A stretch of 64,000 nucleotides of DNA, from NCBI GenBank assembly GCA_934351255.1, contig CAKRJH010000006.1, forward strand, positions 62,001 to 126,000, written 5' to 3'. The notes beneath the pieces were generated by a model, which was not told where the DNA came from, made no database searches, and saw nothing but the letters and a program-made list of their open reading frames with translations. Positions 33,020 through 41,880 of this stretch are shown in pieces; the first letter of the stretch is position 1; each line of letters begins with the position of its first letter. This DNA comes from an uncultured Lachnospiraceae bacterium (GTDB taxonomy: Bacteria > Bacillota > Clostridia > Lachnospirales > Lachnospiraceae). A program made the position numbers and the translations under genes.

Positions 33020-33680
33020 CGAAAAGGAAGTGTTAAAGGGCGCGGGATATACGTTTGAGAAGGGACATATCTATGGTCTCCTCGGCAAAAACGGAGCGGG
33101 AAAGACGACATTGTTTAACTGTATCAGCGGGGAGCTTCCCTGCGATGGCGGGATGGCAGTGATCAATGATGGAAGCAAAGAACGACAGTTGCAGCCGGAA
33201 CAGGTGGGATTTGCGTATTCTACACCTGTCTTGCCGGATTTCCTGACCGGGTATGAGTTTATCCGGTTTTATCAGGATATCCATCAGAAGGACCGCGCAC
33301 AGGAACATTCCGCGGAAGAGTATGCGCGTCTGGTCTGTCTGGATCCCAATGATCTGAACCGGCTGATCAAGGGGTATTCCCACGGTATGAAAAATAAGAT
33401 CCAGATGCTGGCACTTCTGATCAGTCATCCGGAGGTGATACTGTTAGATGAACCTCTGACGTCCCTGGATCTGGTGGCTGCCCATGAGATGAAGGAATTG
33501 CTGCTGGAGATGAAAAAGGATCATATCATTATCCTGTCCACACATATCCTGCAGCTTGCCAGAGATCTATGCGATGAGATCGTGCTTCTGCATCAGGGCG
33601 TGCTGGCAGGGATCGCACAGGAGCAGTATCACAGAGAAGACTTTGAGGAGAATCTGATGAAGATTCTGGCTTCAGAATAG
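32979..33680 (+). CDS. ABC transporter ATP-binding protein
   Basis: The 233-residue ATPase has Walker A LGKNGAGKTTLF, the signature KGYSHGMKNKIQML, Walker B VILLDEPLTSLD and switch LSTHILQ. It lacks extra domains, as is usual for ABC-2-type exporters. A two-methionine start at 32979 lies behind GGAGG inside the hydF end. The next gene is its probable membrane partner. The transported substrate is unknown. Confidence 0.9.
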   Translation: MMTLTVKDIKKSFNEKEVLKGAGYTFEKGHIYGLLGKNGAGKTTLFNCISGELPCDGGMAVINDGSKERQLQPEQVGFAYSTPVLPDFLTGYEFIRFYQDIHQKDRAQEHSAEEYARLVCLDPNDLNRLIKGYSHGMKNKIQMLALLISHPEVILLDEPLTSLDLVAAHEMKELLLEMKKDHIIILSTHILQLARDLCDEIVLLHQGVLAGIAQEQYHREDFEENLMKILASE

Positions 33681-33726
33681 TACACGAATACACAGTGGCG
33701 CGGAATCGCGCCGGGACGGAGAAGAC

Positions 33727-35487
33727 ATGTTACATACAATCTATCAGCAGTGGCAGGTGAGCTTTGCACAGGAGGCCAATCATATTATTTTTGCTTTGCA
33801 GAATCTGCCATTGGTAGGCAAAGGGATTTCTGACGAGTGGTATTGCCGCACGGACATTAAGAAGATCCTGGGATTTCTGGCACTTCTGAAGAACCTGATC
33901 TGGCAGGTCTTGTGTATTGTGATCTACCTGTTATTTTTTACCATCCTGCCGTTCGGTGCGCTGGGAGATATGGGGCTGTTTGACGGACTGTCGGAAGTGC
34001 ACTGGTTTATGTGGGTAATCTTCTGGATGAACTGCATGCTGGGAGCCAATCTGCGGAGTATGATTTTTGAAACGGGTGATGAGGATTCTTATTTTCTGCT
34101 TCGCCTGATGAGAGTGGATGCAAAGGCCTTTTATGTTTCCAAGATGATCATGCGCCATGGGATACAGACCCTGTGTTACTGGGTGTTCTTTGTGGTCATC
34201 TGCCGACATATGCAGGGATGGAATCTTTCCGATGCGCTCTGTATGTGTCTGATCTTTGCGGCGAGCCGGGTTATCGGTGAGGCGGTTCAATTGAAAATCC
34301 ATGACAGACACAGTCTGCGGGACGGCGGTGTCATGAGTGACGGACAGGACAAGAGCGAGTCGTATGTCCGGGGCATGCGCAATGGATGGGCGGTTCTGAT
34401 GTTTGTCGTATGTTATGGTGCCACGCTGCTGTTTGTCCTGCTGGGAGACTGCGGGTACCTTGAATGGATCATGAACGGAGTGGTTTCATGGCCGGTGGCA
34501 TTGGCAGCGCTGATCCTGGCGGCTGTCGGTGTGCGGTATCTGTATCGCTATCCGAAGTATCAGGTCATTGCTATCGTCAATAACAGCATGGTGTCATTGG
34601 TGGAACGGGACGGCGTTAAGCGCCAGATCTCTGAGGATGCCTATGCGATGGATGAACAGATTGCGGCAAAGAAAGCGCAGAAAAAGAAGCATAACAGGAA
34701 AGCGGATGCCGCGCAGGAGACAGAGACTCCGGAAGATCATCTGTTTGAGGATCGCAGTGGGTATGACTATTTCAATGCACTGTTCTTTCACCGGCACAAG
34801 AGGCTGCTGCTCACTCCGGTGCGGTTGAAATGTAAGATCAGTGGAGCAGTGCTGGTGCTGACCGGCGGACTGTTCCTGGCGCTGCGCGTGTATCTGGGCC
34901 ATGCCCGGTTTGCCAGTGAAGTGAGCGGGCCGGTGTGGAGATGTTATGGTCTCTTTCTGGCATCCCTGGTGTTTATCATGTACTGTATCGGCAGCGGAAA
35001 CAGTCTGACGATGGCAATGTTTTATAACTGCGATGTCTCCATGCTCAGATACAGTTTCTACCGCACCCCGCAGGCTATTTTGCAGAATTTCCGGATCCGG
35101 ATGCGCTATATTATCCGGAATAACGGAGTGGTCAGTCTGGTGATGGCGGCCGGCATTTTTCTGAACTGCTGTGTCCTGGGACTTTCCGGTCATGTTTTGG
35201 AGACATTGCTGCTGACGGCTACGGCACTGATGCTGTCCGTGTTTTATTCGGCGGTGTCGCTGTGCATGTACTATCTGTTCCAGCCGTATCTGGAGGACGG
35301 AAAGATGACCGGCATCGGATATAAGGTGATGGGCGGCATTATCTATGTTTTTTCGTATGGCTGTTTCCAGGTGCGGACGACATCGATCCTGTTTCCGGTT
35401 GTGATCCTGATCGTGACCGTGGTGGGGCTGGTCAGCTCCTATCTGCTGGTATATAAGGTGGCATCGAAGACATTTCACTTAAAATAA
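33727..35487 (+). CDS. ABC transporter permease-like membrane protein
   Basis: The 586-residue protein has about ten hydrophobic segments in two groups. They are split by a cytoplasmic charged loop near residues 310-340 (QIAAKKAQKKKHNRK) rich in Lys and Gln. It follows the ATPase gene by 46 bp behind GGAG, so the two probably form one exporter. It matches no named permease that I can recognise. Function is unassigned. Confidence 0.8.
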   Translation: MLHTIYQQWQVSFAQEANHIIFALQNLPLVGKGISDEWYCRTDIKKILGFLALLKNLIWQVLCIVIYLLFFTILPFGALGDMGLFDGLSEVHWFMWVIFWMNCMLGANLRSMIFETGDEDSYFLLRLMRVDAKAFYVSKMIMRHGIQTLCYWVFFVVICRHMQGWNLSDALCMCLIFAASRVIGEAVQLKIHDRHSLRDGGVMSDGQDKSESYVRGMRNGWAVLMFVVCYGATLLFVLLGDCGYLEWIMNGVVSWPVALAALILAAVGVRYLYRYPKYQVIAIVNNSMVSLVERDGVKRQISEDAYAMDEQIAAKKAQKKKHNRKADAAQETETPEDHLFEDRSGYDYFNALFFHRHKRLLLTPVRLKCKISGAVLVLTGGLFLALRVYLGHARFASEVSGPVWRCYGLFLASLVFIMYCIGSGNSLTMAMFYNCDVSMLRYSFYRTPQAILQNFRIRMRYIIRNNGVVSLVMAAGIFLNCCVLGLSGHVLETLLLTATALMLSVFYSAVSLCMYYLFQPYLEDGKMTGIGYKVMGGIIYVFSYGCFQVRTTSILFPVVILIVTVVGLVSSYLLVYKVASKTFHLK

Positions 35488-35515
35488 CGATAGAAACAAA
35501 AAGAGGGAGAATGCC

Positions 35516-36169
35516 ATGGCTGATCGTATGATATATCAGGGAGGAACGGACGAGATCGTCGAGAAGAAATCCCGGTTTATTGCCCATGTCTTTCCGGTCG
35601 CGAGCGAGGAGGAAGCGCAGGAGCATATTGACGCGGTGCGCAAACAGTACTGGGATGCCAGACATAACTGTCATGCGTTTGTGATCGGCAGACAGGGACA
35701 GATCACGAGGTGCAGTGATGACGGGGAACCATCGGGTACTGCGGGACGTCCGATCCTCGAGGTGATCACCGGAGCAGGGCTGTACAATGTCCTGGTGATC
35801 GTGACCAGATATTTCGGCGGTACGCTTCTTGGCACCGGCGGACTGGTCAGGGCGTATTCTCAGGCAACGCAGGCAGGCATTGCGGCCAGCCGGATCATGG
35901 AGGTGCACACCGGCAAAAAGGTCACGGTGCAGACCGATTACAATGGCGTCGGAAAACTGTTATATCTCGCGGGAGAACGCGACATTCCGGTGCTTGATAC
36001 GGAGTATGGAGAGGCGGTTGTCTTGCAGATGCTGGTCGAACTTGACGCCTGTGATACACTGGTAAAACAGATCACGGAGGTTACCTGTGGACAGGCACAG
36101 ATCAGTCTGTCGGATCCGCTGGATTTTGCCATGCTGGAGGGAAAGCCTCTGCTTTTGGAAGAAGAATAG
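35516..36169 (+). CDS. yigZ: YigZ/IMPACT family protein
   Basis: The 217-residue protein has the IMPACT N-terminal domain (KKSRFIAHVFPVASEEEA, SDDGEPSGTAGRPIL) and the C-terminal DUF1949 ferredoxin-like domain. Homologues may bind nucleic acids or affect translation, but the molecular role in bacteria is unclear. AGAGGGAG precedes the start. It is followed by rarA. Confidence 0.92.
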   Translation: MADRMIYQGGTDEIVEKKSRFIAHVFPVASEEEAQEHIDAVRKQYWDARHNCHAFVIGRQGQITRCSDDGEPSGTAGRPILEVITGAGLYNVLVIVTRYFGGTLLGTGGLVRAYSQATQAGIAASRIMEVHTGKKVTVQTDYNGVGKLLYLAGERDIPVLDTEYGEAVVLQMLVELDACDTLVKQITEVTCGQAQISLSDPLDFAMLEGKPLLLEEE

Positions 36170-36211
36170 TCCTGCAGTGTACAGACTGCAGAATGATGGA
36201 AAGGCAGATAC

Positions 36212-37534
36212 ATGGATTTATTTGATTATATGAGACAGCAGAATCAGGAAAATGATGCACCGTTGGCTTCCAGAATGCGTCCGCGCACGCTGGAGGAGGT
36301 GGTCGGGCAGGAACACATTATCGGCCCGGACTGTCTGTTGTACCGTGCGATCAAGGCCGACAAGCTGTCATCGGTCATTTTTTACGGACCGCCGGGGACG
36401 GGCAAGACGACGCTGGCCAAGGTGATCGCACATACGACCAGCGCCAGCTTTCTTCAGATCAATGCCACGTCGGCCGGCAAAAAAGATATGGAAGACGTGG
36501 TAAAGCAGGCTAAGGACCAGGCGGGGATGTATGGCCGCAAGACGATCCTGTTTGTCGATGAGATCCACCGATTCAACAAGGGGCAGCAGGATTATCTGCT
36601 TCCGTTTGTGGAGGATGGCACGTTGATCCTGGTGGGTGCCACGACGGAAAATCCGTATTTTGAGGTCAATGGAGCGTTGTTATCCCGTTCTATTATCTTT
36701 GAACTCAAGGCGCTGAGCCCGGCCAACATCCGAAGTCTTCTGGAACGCGCCCTGACCGATCAGGAGCGCGGCATGGGAGCATATCGCGCGGTGGCCGATC
36801 CGGATGCGCTGGACTTTCTGGCGGATATCTCAGGAGGAGATGCCCGAAGTGCCCTGAATGCACTGGAACTCGGAGTTCTTACGACAGACCGCAGCGAGGA
36901 CGGACTGATCCACATTACGCTGGAAGTGGCAGGTCAGTGTATTCAGAAACGTGTGGTCCGGTATGATAAGACCGGAGACAATCATTATGATACGATATCG
37001 GCATTCATTAAGAGCATGCGGGGATCAGACCCGGATGCCGCTGTGTATTATCTGGCGAAGATGCTGTATGCCGGCGAGGATATCAAATTTATCGCCAGAA
37101 GAATTATGATCTGTGCGTCGGAGGACGTATCAAATGCGGATCCGATGGCACTTGTGGTGGCTACCAGTGCCGCACAGGCGGTGGAACGCATCGGAATGCC
37201 GGAGGCACAGATCATTCTGTCGCAGGCGGCCACGTATGTAGCCTGCGCGCCAAAGAGCAACTCGGCCTGTGAGGCGATCTTTGCGGCGATGGATGTGGTA
37301 AAGAACCGGAACACCTCACCGGTGCCGCCGCATCTGCAGGATGCACATTATAAGAGTGCCGGCAAGCTCGGACATGGCACCGGATATCTCTATGCGCATG
37401 ATTACCCGCATCATTATGTGCAGCAGCAGTATCTGCCGGATGATCTGGTGGGAAGCAGATTTTATATCCCGGGCGATGAGGGATATGAGGTGGAGATACA
37501 GAAACATTTCAAGAAGATTAAGGAGGAAGACTAG
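36212..37534 (+). CDS. rarA: Replication-associated recombination protein A
   Basis: The 440-residue AAA+ ATPase (MgsA/RarA/WRNIP1 family) acts at stalled replication forks. Walker A is YGPPGTGKTT, Walker B is ILFVDEIHRFNKGQQDYLLP, and sensor 1 is VGATTENPYFEVN. The C-terminal tetramerisation domain ends YEVEIQKHFKKIK. Full length with no defects. The next gene begins one base after its stop. Confidence 0.95.
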   Translation: MDLFDYMRQQNQENDAPLASRMRPRTLEEVVGQEHIIGPDCLLYRAIKADKLSSVIFYGPPGTGKTTLAKVIAHTTSASFLQINATSAGKKDMEDVVKQAKDQAGMYGRKTILFVDEIHRFNKGQQDYLLPFVEDGTLILVGATTENPYFEVNGALLSRSIIFELKALSPANIRSLLERALTDQERGMGAYRAVADPDALDFLADISGGDARSALNALELGVLTTDRSEDGLIHITLEVAGQCIQKRVVRYDKTGDNHYDTISAFIKSMRGSDPDAAVYYLAKMLYAGEDIKFIARRIMICASEDVSNADPMALVVATSAAQAVERIGMPEAQIILSQAATYVACAPKSNSACEAIFAAMDVVKNRNTSPVPPHLQDAHYKSAGKLGHGTGYLYAHDYPHHYVQQQYLPDDLVGSRFYIPGDEGYEVEIQKHFKKIKEED

Positions 37535-37948
37535 ATGAAGAGAGTATTGGCATGGATTGGCATTGTCGTGTTGTTGTTCTGCTATCTGATGACATTTATT
37601 TCGGCCTTTTTCACGAACAGTTCATCCCACGGATGGTTTTCTGCCAGTGTGGCGGCAACCATAATCGTGCCCTGCTTTATGTATGCATATTTCATGCTGG
37701 CGAAGACGCTGGACAACAGAAAGCAGGAGGAACTGGTGCGCGAGGCGCAGTTCCGTGCGCGGATGGAAGCGCTCAAACAGCAGAAATTAAAAGAAAAAGA
37801 AGCGCAGGAACATTCCGAAAAGACCACACAGGAGCTGGAAGAACAGGTGGCTCAGGACGCCAGATCCCTGCAGGAACAGATTGACGGTCTGCAGCAGGAG
37901 CTGGAACGCCTGAAACAGGATTCTGCCGCTTCACAGCCAAAGGAGTAA
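37535..37948 (+). CDS. Membrane protein with long coiled coil
   Basis: The 137-residue protein has two membrane helices at the N-terminus (about 5-27 and 38-58). A cytoplasmic helix rich in Glu, Lys and Gln follows (EEQVAQDARSLQEQIDGLQQ), likely a coiled coil. It starts directly after the rarA stop, so it is coupled to that gene. No family is recognised. Confidence 0.7.
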   Translation: MKRVLAWIGIVVLLFCYLMTFISAFFTNSSSHGWFSASVAATIIVPCFMYAYFMLAKTLDNRKQEELVREAQFRARMEALKQQKLKEKEAQEHSEKTTQELEEQVAQDARSLQEQIDGLQQELERLKQDSAASQPKE

Positions 37949-37957
37949 GAATACGAG

Positions 37958-39340
37958 ATGAATACGCCGATTGTTGATTTTCTGAAAGAATATGAGGCGC
38001 GACAGGAAAGCCGTTTCCATATGCCGGGGCATAAGGGAAAGGCTTTTTTGGGGTGTGAGCCCTGGGATATCACGGAGGTGGCCGGAGCGGATGTCCTCGG
38101 AGAAGCCAGGGGCATCATCGGAAAGAGCCAGGCCGAGGCCGCCAGACTGTTTGGTGCCGGGGAGACCTTTTATTCCACGGAGGGATCGAGCCAGTGCATC
38201 AAGGGGATGCTGGGGGCGGCACTGCTGCACTGGAGACAGTCACATGCGGGAAGAGGGATGATCCTGGCTGCCCGCAATGTACACCGTGCGATGGTGGACG
38301 GATGTGCGCTTCTGGATCTGGATCTGGAATTTCTGCCGGGACGGGGCGACAGCCTGTGCCGCGTGGCAGTGACAGCCCGGGAGGTGGAAAGTGCGCTGGA
38401 ACATCTGTCCCAAAAACAGGCCAGAGAAATGCCGGTGGCTGTATATATTACGACACCGGATTATCTGGGAGGAATGCTGGATGTGCGGGCCATCGCCACA
38501 GTCTGTCATGCTTACGGTACGCTGCTTCTGGTGGATCATGCGCATGGTGCGTATCTGGCATTTCTGGAGGGAGACAGACATCCGATGCGGGCCGGAGCAG
38601 ATATGTGCTGTGACTCGGCTCACAAGACATTGCCGGTTCTGACAGGGGGAGCTTATCTTCATGTGGCGAAGCGGCATGTGGGTGGACTTTCCCGCCATGT
38701 GCGCCGGATGATGACATTGTTTGGATCCACCAGTCCGTCCTATCTGATCATGGCTTCCCTGGACATGGCCAACGGTCTGCTGCAGGATGGCTATATTGAG
38801 AAGATGCGCAGGTTTACGGCTCAGGTGGATGGCTGGAAAAATAAACTGACAGAACGCGGGATCGCGCTGGCGGATGCAGAGCCGTGGAAGATCGTGATCG
38901 ATGCGGCGCAGCACGGGTATACCGGGGAAGAGACGGCACAGGAGATGCGTGGATTCGGGATGGAGTGCGAGTTTGCGGACCGGCGGTTTGTCGTGTTGAT
39001 GCTGACACCGGAGAACGGAGAGCAGGACGGACAGCGACTGCTTGAATGGGCAGCACACAGTATGCTGACTCATGCTCCGGGAGAACCGCCGGAGATCCGG
39101 CCATACCGCATGAGGACGGCACAGCGGGTCATGACGCTTCGCGAGGCCACGCTGGCACCGTCAGAGCGGATTCCGGTGCGGGAAGCAGAGGGAAGGGTGT
39201 TGGCGGAAGAGACAGTTTCGTGCCCGCCGGCCATTCCGGTAGGGATCAGCGGTGAGCGCATTGACCGGGAGATGATCCGCGATTTTACGGAGTATGGGAT
39301 CGATGAGGTATCCGTGGTATCCGGTCTTGTCAAGGAATAG
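37958..39340 (+). CDS. Orn/Lys/Arg decarboxylase family protein
   Basis: The 460-residue PLP enzyme has the fold-type-I decarboxylase start (RFHMPGHKGK), the STEGSSQ phosphate loop, the VDHAHGAYL aspartate and the Schiff-base lysine in DSAHKTLPVLTGGAYL. It is like the short Firmicutes YaaO/SpeA group and lacks the long wing domain of inducible decarboxylases. The substrate may be arginine, lysine or ornithine and cannot be decided here. It links to polyamine metabolism, as does the potABCD operon. It lies 9 bp after the previous gene. Confidence 0.9.
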   Translation: MNTPIVDFLKEYEARQESRFHMPGHKGKAFLGCEPWDITEVAGADVLGEARGIIGKSQAEAARLFGAGETFYSTEGSSQCIKGMLGAALLHWRQSHAGRGMILAARNVHRAMVDGCALLDLDLEFLPGRGDSLCRVAVTAREVESALEHLSQKQAREMPVAVYITTPDYLGGMLDVRAIATVCHAYGTLLLVDHAHGAYLAFLEGDRHPMRAGADMCCDSAHKTLPVLTGGAYLHVAKRHVGGLSRHVRRMMTLFGSTSPSYLIMASLDMANGLLQDGYIEKMRRFTAQVDGWKNKLTERGIALADAEPWKIVIDAAQHGYTGEETAQEMRGFGMECEFADRRFVVLMLTPENGEQDGQRLLEWAAHSMLTHAPGEPPEIRPYRMRTAQRVMTLREATLAPSERIPVREAEGRVLAEETVSCPPAIPVGISGERIDREMIRDFTEYGIDEVSVVSGLVKE

Positions 39341-39425
39341 TGGTTTTGCTATACTTGAAGATGAGTTAGAACGCACTGATGTGTCCCATTTTTGGGACGA
39401 AATACAATAAAAGGAAGGTATGGTT

Positions 39426-40493
39426 ATGGGTATTAGCAGGGAAAAGGCAGGGGTTACCAAAAACGGGGAGACGGTGACACGTTATATTCTGGAGAATGCA
39501 CACGGGATCCGGGCTGAATTTCTGGATCTGGGAGCGGTGATGACCAATCTGTGGCTGCCGGACAGGGATGGCAGGCTGGAGGATGTGGTGCTGGGATACG
39601 ACGAGGTGTCGCAGTATGAGGTTAATGAGCCGAGCTTTGGATGCCCGGTCGGAAGAGTTGCCAACCGGATCTCCGGGGGTGGATTTGATCTGAACGGGGT
39701 ACATTATCCGCTGGAACAAAACGATGGAACGAACTGCCTGCACGGCGGATTTCTGCGTTTTAATTACAAGATGTATGAGGCGGATACCTTTGTGGAAGAC
39801 GGAGCATGCGGGGTTGTATTTTCCCGTGTCAGCCCGGATGGAGAGCAGGGATTTCCGGGAAACTTCACGTATGAGATCAGCTATCGGCTGACGGATGAGG
39901 ACCAGTTGATCTTCGAGATCCACGGAGTCTCAGATCAGGATACCCTGGTCAATATGACCAATCACAGTTACTTTAATTTTGGACCGGGAGGACATGCGGG
40001 TGCTCCGGTGTATGACCACGAACTGCAGATCGAGGCAGATGAATATACACCGACCGATGAGATCCATCTTCCGACCGGAGAGATCGTTCCGGTGGAGGGG
40101 ACACCATTTGACTTCCGCCGGACCAAGACCGTAGGACGGGATCTTGTGATGGAGAAAGGACCGGATTATTTTCCGGGATATGACCACAACTTTGTCGTGC
40201 GCAGGACACCGCAGCAGGAGGATGAGATCCTCACGGTGGCCAGGGTACATCATCCGGTCAGCGGCAGGACGATGACCGTGTCGACCAATCAGAAGGGGCT
40301 TCAGATCTACACCGCACCATTCCTGGCAGGAGAGACCGGCAAGGGCGGTGCGCAGTATGGAAGTTCCAGCGCGATCTGTTTTGAGACGCAGTATTTTGCC
40401 AATGCGATCAATACGCCGGAATTTGATGACGGTGTGTTAAAACAGGGACAGGATTACACGCACATTACCGTCTATACGTTTGAGACAGAATGA
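39426..40493 (+). CDS. galM: Aldose 1-epimerase
   Basis: The 355-residue mutarotase interconverts alpha and beta hexose anomers. It has FGCPVGRVANRI near residue 70, NHSYFNFG with the catalytic His, and the late FLAGETGKGG and AICFETQYFANAIN segments with the catalytic Glu. No signal peptide is present. GGAAGG precedes two ATG codons and the second (39426) has the better spacing. It may serve the galT/GH94 sugar route. Confidence 0.92.
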   Translation: MGISREKAGVTKNGETVTRYILENAHGIRAEFLDLGAVMTNLWLPDRDGRLEDVVLGYDEVSQYEVNEPSFGCPVGRVANRISGGGFDLNGVHYPLEQNDGTNCLHGGFLRFNYKMYEADTFVEDGACGVVFSRVSPDGEQGFPGNFTYEISYRLTDEDQLIFEIHGVSDQDTLVNMTNHSYFNFGPGGHAGAPVYDHELQIEADEYTPTDEIHLPTGEIVPVEGTPFDFRRTKTVGRDLVMEKGPDYFPGYDHNFVVRRTPQQEDEILTVARVHHPVSGRTMTVSTNQKGLQIYTAPFLAGETGKGGAQYGSSSAICFETQYFANAINTPEFDDGVLKQGQDYTHITVYTFETE

Positions 40494-40506
40494 TAAGGAA
40501 ATGCCT

Positions 40507-40977
40507 ATGAATGTTTTTCGTAAATGCTTATGGAAACAATTTGGAAAACATCGCTATGATGTCTATGTCAGAATGTGTGAAGAAGAACTCTCCAGACAAA
40601 GAGATATGGTCAGACCGGAAGACGGAGAGCTTCACTTTGATGAGAACAACCGGATTTACCGCGATATGTATAAGAGACTCTGCTATCTGGATGCCGGTGA
40701 GATCCGGGAGAGGACAGAGGATATGGCCGGAGCCGTGATGCGCGCGTTCTGTATCGGACGCGGCTTTGCGCCGGCTCTGGCGTTTTATGTGGTGGTCTCT
40801 CTGGTGCTGATCGGCCTCGAACTGGAGCCTGTGATCAGTCTTATGGCACTGGCATTGATCAGCCTGTGCTTTGCCTACAAGATCCGGGAGTATATTTCCA
40901 ACCGGTTCTGCTTTCTGGATGCCTATCTGGCGATGATCTACAAAGCAGTGCTTGAGACGCTTGCTAAATCAAATTAA
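40507..40977 (+). CDS. Hypothetical membrane protein
   Basis: The 156-residue protein has a soluble N-terminal half and two adjacent membrane helices at about 87-105 and 107-130 (LAFYVVVSLVLIGLELEP, ISLMALALISLCFAY). AAGGAA precedes the start at 40507. It lies 13 bp downstream of galM and ends overlapping the convergent HAD gene. No family is recognised. Confidence 0.65.
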   Translation: MNVFRKCLWKQFGKHRYDVYVRMCEEELSRQRDMVRPEDGELHFDENNRIYRDMYKRLCYLDAGEIRERTEDMAGAVMRAFCIGRGFAPALAFYVVVSLVLIGLELEPVISLMALALISLCFAYKIREYISNRFCFLDAYLAMIYKAVLETLAKSN

Positions 40978-41755
40978 AATGGGTCAGGGCTTTGTAAATG
41001 CCGTCACGTTCCACTGCGTCGGTGACATAGTCCGCCATATCCAAAACGACCTGATCACTGTGCTGCATGGCAATGCTATGGCCGGCAAATTCCAGCATGG
41101 GCAGGTCGTTACTGCTGTCACCGAATGCATAGGTGTTTTCGCGGGATACCCCGAAATGATCCATCAGAAACTGCATGCCGGTGGCCTTGGAGAATCCCCG
41201 CGGAACGATCTCATAGAAGTCGGAACCGCGGTCGATGAAATCCAGCTCCTTGGTGAACTTCAGATGGAAGCTGGAAAAATCGCTCTCCGGAGTGAGGCAG
41301 ATGCAGAATTTGTCAAAGGTCAGTCCTCTGACAGAAGGATCTACATCGCACACAGCATCCGGGAAAAGCTGATGGAATTCCCGGTAAAAATCGCCGATGT
41401 GTGTGGTGTAGGGAACGGTGCTGTAATAGATGTCATGCGTTCCTTCCAGAACCCATTCGAGGCGGCAGTTCTCCAGAGAGGAGAGGATCGCATCGGATAG
41501 TTCCCGGGAGATCTCGTGATGGAACAACGGTTTTTGCTGATATTCGATATAGGTGCCACATCCGCAGATTATGCCGTCGAATCCGAGATGGAGCATCTCG
41601 TCCGTCAGTTCGGCTTTGGCGCGGCCGGTATTGATAAAACATTTGTGGCCGCGTGCCTGCAGATGGCGAATTCCCTGCATGGTACTTTGTGGAATATAAC
41701 GGTTTTGTCCTTCGGTGAGAAGGGTGCCGTCAATGTCAAAAAATAACAGATTCAT
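40964..41755 (-). CDS. Cof-type HAD-IIB family hydrolase
   Basis: The 263-residue phosphatase has the HAD motifs FFDIDGTLL (catalytic Asp), FINTGRAKAEL (motif II), a lysine in the cap, and FGDSSNDLPMLEFAG (motifs III/IV). The IIB cap domain places it with Cof/YbiV sugar-phosphate or PLP phosphatases. GGAGAAAG precedes the start. It is convergent with the membrane protein gene, with a 14-bp overlap. Confidence 0.92.
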   Translation of the reverse strand: MNLLFFDIDGTLLTEGQNRYIPQSTMQGIRHLQARGHKCFINTGRAKAELTDEMLHLGFDGIICGCGTYIEYQQKPLFHHEISRELSDAILSSLENCRLEWVLEGTHDIYYSTVPYTTHIGDFYREFHQLFPDAVCDVDPSVRGLTFDKFCICLTPESDFSSFHLKFTKELDFIDRGSDFYEIVPRGFSKATGMQFLMDHFGVSRENTYAFGDSSNDLPMLEFAGHSIAMQHSDQVVLDMADYVTDAVERDGIYKALTHFNLI

Positions 41756-41880
41756 GGAATCTTTCTCCTTTGTTAGGTTTCATTTGATCAACGGCGTTAT
41801 TATAGCCTATTCGTATGGTTCGTGCAACTTTGGGACGGCGATGCGCAGGCAGTAGTTTTTGGGAAAGGCATAGAGATAAG

